64,000 nt of DNA from Streptomyces radicis (GTDB taxonomy: Bacteria > Actinomycetota > Actinomycetes > Streptomycetales > Streptomycetaceae), in the NCBI RefSeq assembly GCF_003626575.1, contig NZ_RBDY01000021.1:1-64000 (forward strand), in the 5' to 3' direction. How positions within the stretch are numbered: the first letter of the stretch is position 1; each line of letters opens with the position of its first letter. A program made the position numbers and the translations under genes. The notes under the pieces were generated by a model. It was not told where the DNA came from, made no database searches, and saw only the letters and a list, made by a program, of their open reading frames with translations. Positions 58,726 through 64,000 of the stretch are shown one piece after another.

Positions 58726-59706
58726 TCAGTCGCGGTGGGCCTTCTCCGCGTGCGCCGTTCCTGCGATCGAGGCGGCGGGGGCCAGCGAGACGGCCGCGGG
58801 AAGCGCGAGCAGAACGGTGCCGAGGCCGAGGGCAAGCCCGGGGAGCACGCGGGAGCGGATGCCGCCAGGTGCGCCGTCGATCAGGCGGCGGACGCGTTCG
58901 GCGAGGTCGGGGCCGGTCATCGGGAGCGTTCCCGCGTCCTGGCCAGGGCCGGTGACGGCTCCCAGGTCCAGGAGGGCGCTGGCCAGGTTCGTGCGGCCGT
59001 GCCGCCGGGCCGCCCGGTCGTCGGCGATCATCTCCGTGAGCCGTCGCACCTGCGGGGCGTAGTCGCGCAGCAGGCCGGTCCAGCCGACGGCGGCGGTGAC
59101 GGTGTCGGCCACGAGGATCGCGTGGTGGTGGCGCAGTCGCAGATGCGCCAGCTCGTGCTCGACGGTCGCGGCCAACTGCCGCGGGGTGAGCAGGCGCAGG
59201 GCTCCCGTGGTGAGAACGACGCGCGCCCGGCCGCCCGAGCCGGGGACGCAGAAGGCGGCCGGGGTCGCGTGGTCGAGCACCCGCAGCCCTCGCACCCTGC
59301 TGGGTGTCGACTCGGCCAACGAGTCGACGACCAGCCGGTGTTCGGCCCGCTGCCGACGGGCCAGGACGAAGCGGTACGCCCCGATGCCGAAGAGGGCGCC
59401 GACGCCGACGAGGAGGAGCAGCAGGGCCGCGTCGGTGATGCCCGCCAGGGGCGAAGAGCCCGCGTAGGCGGCGTGCACCTTCTTCTCGTGGGCGTGGAAG
59501 AGCCGGGCGACCGCGTGTTCCCACAGGTCGTGGGCCGCGAGCAGCAGCACGGCGGTCAGGGAGGCGAAGAAGCCAAGGACGCAGGCGTGCCACACCCGCA
59601 GGGCCGTCTCGGGGAAGCGCGCGACCCAGGCGGCTCCCGCCAGGAGGCGGGCGGCGGGCCCGCCGAGGGCGAGGGCGTGGACGAGCAACGCGAGGATGAC
59701 GAGCAC
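58726..59706 (-). CDS. M56-family (BlaR1-like) membrane metallopeptidase
   Basis: 326 residues. Two or three N-terminal helices, then a zinc-peptidase core with VEHELAHLRLRHH (HExxH) and the downstream EMIADDRAARRHG third-ligand region, plus a final C-terminal helix (VLPGLALGLGTVLLALPAAVSL). There is no beta-lactam sensor domain. In actinomycetes such genes usually follow a BlaI/CopY-type repressor gene that the peptidase helps inactivate, but none is next to it here. A BlaI-like CTAC-N5-GTAG/AGTACT element sits upstream at 59861, hinting that the repressor is encoded elsewhere. Confidence 0.88.
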   Translation of the reverse strand: MLVILALLVHALALGGPAARLLAGAAWVARFPETALRVWHACVLGFFASLTAVLLLAAHDLWEHAVARLFHAHEKKVHAAYAGSSPLAGITDAALLLLLVGVGALFGIGAYRFVLARRQRAEHRLVVDSLAESTPSRVRGLRVLDHATPAAFCVPGSGGRARVVLTTGALRLLTPRQLAATVEHELAHLRLRHHHAILVADTVTAAVGWTGLLRDYAPQVRRLTEMIADDRAARRHGRTNLASALLDLGAVTGPGQDAGTLPMTGPDLAERVRRLIDGAPGGIRSRVLPGLALGLGTVLLALPAAVSLAPAASIAGTAHAEKAHRD

Positions 59707-59860
59707 GTCAGCCCCCTTCGCGGGTATCGGGGTCCCGACGGAGGCGTCCCGCTCACCTTCGCCCTTGTGCGCTGTCCGGCGACCGGGGGGACCGGGGGTC
59801 AGCCTGCCATCCGGTCGCGGTTCCCGCCGAACGGGGGTCCGACAGACCCTCCATAATCTC

Positions 59861-59877
59861 CTACGGAGGGTAGTACT
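59861..59877. promoter_or_regulatory. BlaI-like operator candidate
   Basis: CTAC-GGAGG-GTAG (59861-59873) overlaps AGTACT (59872-59877). TAC/GTA inverted repeats are typical of BlaI/MecI-type sites. It is in the 179-bp gap between the divergent M56 peptidase and GNAT genes, immediately before the GNAT start. Confidence 0.4.
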
Positions 59878-59885
59878 TTGCAGGT

Positions 59886-60674
59886 GTGGATGCCGACCCC
59901 CGCGCCTCCGCGCGATCCGACCATGCCCTCGTCAGGGGCCAGCCGCCCGCGGGCCCCCTCGTGCCCGCGACGCGACACCCGGACGAGCGGCGAACGTTCT
60001 CCCTGCGCCCGATGGCGTCGGCCGACCTGCCGTTCGTGGTGGAGGAACACCTCGGGCACTTCCCTCATGGGTTCTTCGCCCGCCTCGGCGCGGGCTTTCT
60101 GACCTCCTACACCCGCACCTATCTCACCGGCCCCGAAGCCCGCGCCTATGTCGTCGAGGCCGCGGGACGCCCGGTGGGCTTCCTGGTCGGGGTCCTCGAC
60201 CCGCCCGCCCACCGGCGCCATGTGCTGCGCTCCCACGGCCCGCGCCTCGCGGCGCGCGCCCTGGTGAGCCTGGCCGTCCGGCCCCGCCTGGCCCGGCACT
60301 TCCTGCGCACCCGCCTGCTGCGCTATCTCCGCGGGCTGCTCCCCCGCCGCGCGGCGCCCGGAGCGGCGCCCGCGGCGAACCCCGGGGTCACCGCCGTGCT
60401 CTCCCATGTGGTGGTCACCCGCTCGGCGCGTTCGCTGGGCATCGGGGAGACCCTGATCGGGCGCTTCGTCGCCGACGCGGCCGTCGCCGGATGCGCCCGC
60501 GTCAGCCTGGTCACCGCCTCGGGCCCCGACGGCGCCGGGCCCTACTACGAGCGGCGCGGCTGGCTGCCCCGCGGCGAGACCCGCACGCCCGAGGGGCGAC
60601 TGCTCGCCACCTATGACGTTCCTCTCACCTCTCCGCGCTCTTCAGGTCCCCGCTCTTCAGGGCCAGGGCGGTGA
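59886..60674 (+). CDS. GNAT-family N-acetyltransferase
   Basis: 262 residues from GTG 59886. After a ~35-residue disordered leader, the GNAT fold runs FSLRPMASADLPFVVEEHLGHFPHGFFARLG, YVVEAAGRPVGFLVGV, then the acetyl-CoA loop VVVTRSARSLGIGETLIGRFVADA (Arg-Ser-x-Gly-Ile-Gly variant) and ASGPDGAGPYYERRGW. An Arg-rich insert (about residues 110-155) is unusual for the family. The stop overlaps the M15 peptidase start (GTGA), so the two are co-translated. The acceptor substrate is unknown. The operator-like repeats just upstream leave little room for a leader. Confidence 0.85.
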   Translation: MDADPRASARSDHALVRGQPPAGPLVPATRHPDERRTFSLRPMASADLPFVVEEHLGHFPHGFFARLGAGFLTSYTRTYLTGPEARAYVVEAAGRPVGFLVGVLDPPAHRRHVLRSHGPRLAARALVSLAVRPRLARHFLRTRLLRYLRGLLPRRAAPGAAPAANPGVTAVLSHVVVTRSARSLGIGETLIGRFVADAAVAGCARVSLVTASGPDGAGPYYERRGWLPRGETRTPEGRLLATYDVPLTSPRSSGPRSSGPGR

Positions 60675-61522
60675 CCGTCCGTCGACCACTCGTGGCCTGG
60701 GCGGCGGCCCTGCTCATGGCCGCGACGGCGTGCTCGGGCGGCCAGGGCTCCGACGACTCCGACAACTCGGACGACCGCACCGGCAGCCCCTCCGCCGACC
60801 CCACGCCGTCCGAGCCGCCCGAGTCACCCCAGCCGCCCGAGCCGCCCGAGCCGCCGACCGCGGATCCCACCACCCCTGACCCCCAGGGCGCCGATCCCGT
60901 CGTCCGGGAGGTTCCCGTCGAGCAGTGGGAGGAGATGGTCGCGGTCGGCATGTGGCGCGAGGGCTGCCCGGCCACCCGCGAGGACCTGCGCCGGGTCGAG
61001 ATCAACCACGTCGACTTCGACGGCGAGATCGCCCGCGGCGTTCTCGTCGTCAACGCGGACGTCGCCGACAGCGCCGTCCGCGTGTTCACCCGCCTCTTCG
61101 AAGAGCGCTTCCCCATCCGCCGGATGCGGCCCGTCGAGGAGTACGAGGGCGACAACGAGGCCAGCATGGCCGACGACAACACCGCCGCCTACAACTGCCG
61201 CCGCCCCGACCAGATCAACGCCCCCGAGGCCGAGTCCCCGCACGCCAACGGCCGCGCCATCGACATCAACCCACGCGAGAACCCCTGGAGGGACCCGCGT
61301 TGCGCGTGCTGGTCACCGGGAGCGGAGTTCGCCGAACGCGACGAGGGCCGGGGAAAGATCCTCGAAGGCGGCCTCGTCTGGCGGGCCTTCACCGACGAGG
61401 GCTGGATCTGGCAGAACATCGACGTCCCCGACTACATGCACTTCGACACCGGATACCCCTCGGGCCCCTTCGCCCCTGACGCCGCGCGGGAGACCGCGGA
61501 TCCACGCGTCGACTCCCGGTGA
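60671..61522 (+). CDS. M15-family peptidase lipoprotein (D-Ala/L-Ala-D-Glu type)
   Basis: 283 residues from GTG 60671. Signal with lipobox MAATACSGG (Cys about 21), a Ser/Asp then Pro/Glu-rich spacer (to about 75), and a catalytic domain with the M15 zinc motif SPHANGRAIDIN (His and Asp ligands) and DYMHFD (third His). YNCRRPDQI before the motif resembles phage-endolysin and VanY-like peptidoglycan hydrolases. It would cut peptidoglycan stem peptides at the cell surface. It is co-translated with the acetyltransferase. Confidence 0.88.
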   Translation: MTVRRPLVAWAAALLMAATACSGGQGSDDSDNSDDRTGSPSADPTPSEPPESPQPPEPPEPPTADPTTPDPQGADPVVREVPVEQWEEMVAVGMWREGCPATREDLRRVEINHVDFDGEIARGVLVVNADVADSAVRVFTRLFEERFPIRRMRPVEEYEGDNEASMADDNTAAYNCRRPDQINAPEAESPHANGRAIDINPRENPWRDPRCACWSPGAEFAERDEGRGKILEGGLVWRAFTDEGWIWQNIDVPDYMHFDTGYPSGPFAPDAARETADPRVDSR

Positions 61523-61535
61523 CACGGCGGCGGCG

Positions 61536-62783
61536 TCACGCGGGCGGCTCCCCATCGTCCGCAGGGGACAGGGCGTCCGCAGGGGACAGGGCCTTGCTCG
61601 CGATGGTGAACGCGGCGTTCGCGGCGGGGACGCCGCAGTAGACGGCCGTCTGGAGCAGCACCTCGGCGATCTCCTCGGGGGTCAGGCCGTTGCGCAGCGC
61701 GGCCCGGGTGTGCAGGGCCAGCTCGTCGTGGTGGCCGCCCGCCACCAGGGCGGTGAGCGTGACGCAGCTGCGGGCGTGGCGGCTGAGCCCTGGGCGGTTC
61801 CAGATCTCGCCCCAGGCGTAGCGGGTGAGGAGGTCCTGGAAGTCCTCGGTGAACGCGGTGGTGCGGGCCTTCGCCCGGTCCACGTGCGCGTCACCGAGGA
61901 CGGCCCGGCGGATGGCGGTGCCGACCGCGCGCCGGGCGGCGTCGTCGGAGGGGTCGGCGGGGGTGACGGTGGAGGGGTCGGGCTCGTCGAAGTGGCCGAG
62001 CAGGGCGGCGCGTACGGGCCCCGGGCGTTCGACGTTGACCAGGTGCGCGGCGCGCGCGACCTCCACCAGGTCGGCGCCGGGGACGGCGTCGGCGATCTCC
62101 CTGGCGTGCGCGGGCGGGGTGGCCGGGTCGTCGCGCCCGGTCAGCACCAGGGTGGGCGCGGTGACGGCGGGCAGGTCGGCGCGCAGGTCACAGGCGGCGA
62201 GCGCGGCGCAGCAGGCGGCGTAGGCGCCGTCGTCGGCGCGCCGCAGGTCGGACAGGAGCGCGGCGCCCAGCGGGGTGTCGGCCGTCCCCGGCGCGAACCA
62301 GACGCCGGTGCGGCCGGGCACCAACGCGCCCGTGCCGCGGGCGGTCACCGTGGCGGCGCGTTCGAGCCACGGCTCGGGCGGGCCGAAGTGGGCGGACGAG
62401 GACAGCACGGCGAGGCGGGAGACGCGGGCGGGGTGGCGGGCCGCCAGGTGGAGGCCGATGGCCCCGCCCAGGGAGATCCCGGCGTAGGCGAAACGCTCCC
62501 AGCCCCGCGCGTCGGCCAGCCGCAGCACCAGGGCGGCCAGGTCGTCGACGGAGGCCAGGACGTTCGACGGCAGCAGGGATGCGGGTGAGCCGCCGTGGCC
62601 CGGCAGGTCGAAGCGCAGCACGCGGTGGCGGCGGGCCAGCGCGGCCAGTTGGGGCTCCCAGACGTCCGACGACGTGCCGAGCGAGGGGCCGAGGATCAGC
62701 GGGGGCCCGTCGGGTGGGCCCGCCAGGCGGTGGTGCGGCAGCACGTCGTTCGGCAGCGCATCGTTCGGCGGCATGGCGTTCAT
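61536..62783 (-). CDS. pcaL: Fused 3-oxoadipate enol-lactonase / 4-carboxymuconolactone decarboxylase
   Basis: PcaD-PcaC fusion of the protocatechuate branch of the beta-ketoadipate pathway, 415 residues. ATG 62783 overlaps the pcaB stop (ATGA); a GTG at 62792 is an alternative. N-terminal alpha/beta hydrolase: LILGPSLGTSSDVWEPQ, nucleophile elbow YAGISLGGAIG (Ser), VLTGRDDPATPP (Asp) and ARAAHLVNVERP (His). C-terminal CMD domain from about residue 285: VLGDAHVDRAKARTTAFTEDFQDLLTRYAWGEIW, SRHARSCVTLTALVAGGHHDELALHTRAALRNG and IAEVLLQTAVYCGVPAANAAF, given as landmarks. It converts carboxymuconolactone through the enol-lactone to beta-ketoadipate. The fusion is common in actinomycetes. Confidence 0.93.
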   Translation of the reverse strand: MNAMPPNDALPNDVLPHHRLAGPPDGPPLILGPSLGTSSDVWEPQLAALARRHRVLRFDLPGHGGSPASLLPSNVLASVDDLAALVLRLADARGWERFAYAGISLGGAIGLHLAARHPARVSRLAVLSSSAHFGPPEPWLERAATVTARGTGALVPGRTGVWFAPGTADTPLGAALLSDLRRADDGAYAACCAALAACDLRADLPAVTAPTLVLTGRDDPATPPAHAREIADAVPGADLVEVARAAHLVNVERPGPVRAALLGHFDEPDPSTVTPADPSDDAARRAVGTAIRRAVLGDAHVDRAKARTTAFTEDFQDLLTRYAWGEIWNRPGLSRHARSCVTLTALVAGGHHDELALHTRAALRNGLTPEEIAEVLLQTAVYCGVPAANAAFTIASKALSPADALSPADDGEPPA

Positions 62784-64000
62784 GAGGCGCACCGGCCCAG
62801 TGCGCGGTCGACGAGGGAGTCGGCCGAGCCCAGGTGGCCCGAGGGGTCGGTGAGGGCGGCGAGGTCGAGGCGGTGGGCGAGCGAGGGCTCGGCGGCCAGC
62901 AGCGCGTCAACGAGGGGGACGCCGCGCGCGACGGCCTCGCCCGTGGCCTCGTCGAGCAGGCGGCGGGCACGGGGGCGGCCGAGCAGCGGGGTGAGGGCGA
63001 GGGCGAGGCGTTCGCTGACGACGAGCCCGCGGGTGGCGTTCAGGTTCCGCCGCATGCGCGCGGGGTCGACGCGCAGGCCCTCGGCCAGCTCGGCGGCGTC
63101 GCGGGCCGCGCCACCGGCGAGCCGCAGCAGCTCGCGCAACGCCTGCCACTCCGCGTGCCAGGCCCCGGCCGGGCGTTCGTCCTCGGCGGCCAGCGATCCG
63201 AGCAGCGTCGCGGCCAGGGCGGGGGCCCGCCGCGCCGCGGCGGCGATCAGGGTGGCGCGCACGGGATTGCGCTTGTGCGGCATGGCGGATGACCCGCCGC
63301 CGCGCCCCTCGGCGACCTCCCCCACCTCGGTCCGCGACAGCACCAGCACATCGGCGGCCAGCTTCCCCAGCGCGCCCGTGGTCAGGGCCAGCGCGCACCC
63401 GAGCTCGGCGACGGGCGTCCGCAGCGCGTGCCAGGGCACGGCGGGTTCGTCGAGGCCCGTCTCGCGCGCATAGGCGCGCAGCAGGCGCACCCCCGGGTCG
63501 TCCTCGGGCCCCCGCGCTCCCTCGCCGCCCGGCGCCATGGCCAGGGCCTCCGCCGTGAACGCCGCCAACGTGCCTGCGGCGCCGCCCAGTTGGGCGGGCA
63601 GGGGAAGCCCGGCCAGGCGGTCGCGCGCGGTGGCGACAAGGGTGTGCCACCCCGCGGCCTTCAGGCCGAACGTGGTGGGGACCGCGTGCTGGGTCAGGGT
63701 GCGGGCGGGCATCGCGGTGGCGCGGTGCGCGTCGGCCAGCGCGGCCACGGCATCGGCGGTGCGCGCCAGATCGGCGATGACGGCCCGGCGCGCCCGGCGC
63801 GCCACCGCCATGAGCGCGGTGTCCAGGATGTCCTGGCTCGTCGCGCCGCGGTGCACATGCTCCGCCGCCGCCTCGTCGCGGGCGGCGACCGCGCGGGTCA
63901 GCTCATCGACCAGGGGGATCACGGGGTTGCCGCCCACGCGGGCGCGCAACGCCAGCGCGCGCGGATCGATACGCGCCGCGTCGGCCGCCCGTGAGACCGC
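62780..64000 (-). CDS. pcaB: 3-carboxy-cis,cis-muconate cycloisomerase, N-terminus cut by window edge
   Basis: Lactonises 3-carboxymuconate to 4-carboxymuconolactone. About 406 residues are visible and the frame is open to the window end, so the true start lies beyond it; the apparent start at 63949 is a Leu (TTG) inside the protein. Fumarase/aspartase-fold motifs: HVHRGATSQDILDTALM and the signature GGSSAMPHKRNPVRATL. It overlaps pcaL by 4 bp. pcaGH and the regulator are probably further right. Confidence 0.92.
   Translation of the reverse strand, partial: AVSRAADAARIDPRALALRARVGGNPVIPLVDELTRAVAARDEAAAEHVHRGATSQDILDTALMAVARRARRAVIADLARTADAVAALADAHRATAMPARTLTQHAVPTTFGLKAAGWHTLVATARDRLAGLPLPAQLGGAAGTLAAFTAEALAMAPGGEGARGPEDDPGVRLLRAYARETGLDEPAVPWHALRTPVAELGCALALTTGALGKLAADVLVLSRTEVGEVAEGRGGGSSAMPHKRNPVRATLIAAAARRAPALAATLLGSLAAEDERPAGAWHAEWQALRELLRLAGGAARDAAELAEGLRVDPARMRRNLNATRGLVVSERLALALTPLLGRPRARRLLDEATGEAVARGVPLVDALLAAEPSLAHRLDLAALTDPSGHLGSADSLVDRALGRCAS

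Noticed and set aside
1..64000. tRNA, rRNA, transposase, CRISPR or phage signatures
   Set aside because: None were recognised on either strand.

Overview
The window is 64 kb of very GC-rich, gene-dense DNA. Start codons are often GTG, genes commonly overlap by 4 bp (ATGA/GTGA), LacI/GntR/IclR regulators are abundant, and many secreted hydrolases carry twin-arginine signals. A SAM riboswitch of the actinobacterial (SAM-IV-like) type is present. This points to a saprophytic filamentous actinomycete (Streptomyces or a relative). Genus-level assignment is not possible from the sequence alone. I see no tRNA, rRNA, insertion sequence, phage or CRISPR.

Region by region: (a) 1-9.1 kb: a partial Gfo/Idh/MocA oxidoreductase, a GH27 alpha-galactosidase with a ricin-type CBM, a ThuA-like protein with its divergent LacI regulator, a GH43 enzyme, a second LacI translationally coupled to a TetR, and an SDR divergent from that TetR over two TetR operators. 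(b) 9.2-19.2 kb: an L-fucose block with a GH95 alpha-L-fucosidase, L-fuconate dehydratase, a GntR/FCD regulator, and an operon of sugar ABC transporter, zinc alcohol dehydrogenase and SDR. (c) 19.5-31.3 kb: GH10 xylanase, GH62 arabinofuranosidase, GH2 beta-galactosidase, GH51 arabinofuranosidase with a CUT1 transporter, and a LacI. (d) 31.5-43.4 kb: SnoaL/LysR pair, a DMFase-like secreted protein, two paralogous regulators joining a DeoR-type DNA-binding domain to a LacI-type sensor, a CUT1 transporter whose binding-protein gene is frameshifted, and a large YetA/PcRGLX-type (PL26-like) rhamnogalacturonan lyase candidate.

(e) 43.7-52.1 kb: an organic-acid island with two IclR regulators, a class III CoA-transferase, a citryl-CoA-lyase-type citrate synthase homologue, a D-2-hydroxyacid dehydrogenase, an RraA-family aldolase/decarboxylase and a TctCBA tripartite tricarboxylate transporter. 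Together they look like an uptake and cleavage pathway for a branched or tricarboxylic hydroxyacid of unknown identity. (f) 52.1-58.6 kb: a SAM-riboswitch-controlled operon of a fused CMD/AhpD-like protein, a FecBCD-type ABC importer and a large FAD/NAD-binding protein. (g) 58.7-64 kb: an M56-type membrane peptidase, a GNAT acetyltransferase coupled to an M15 peptidase lipoprotein, and the start of a protocatechuate operon (pcaB, pcaL).

The most striking regulatory signal is a 17-bp palindrome (consensus GATACATC-N-GATGTATC) that recurs across 12-22 kb. At the GH95 and GH2 promoters it fills the spacer between a TTGAC-type -35 and a TAnnnT -10. It ties fucose catabolism to GH2, and perhaps GH62/GH10, expression, suggesting one regulon for a fucosylated, galactosylated plant glycan such as xyloglucan or arabinogalactan. 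The GntR at 13691 is the obvious candidate repressor.
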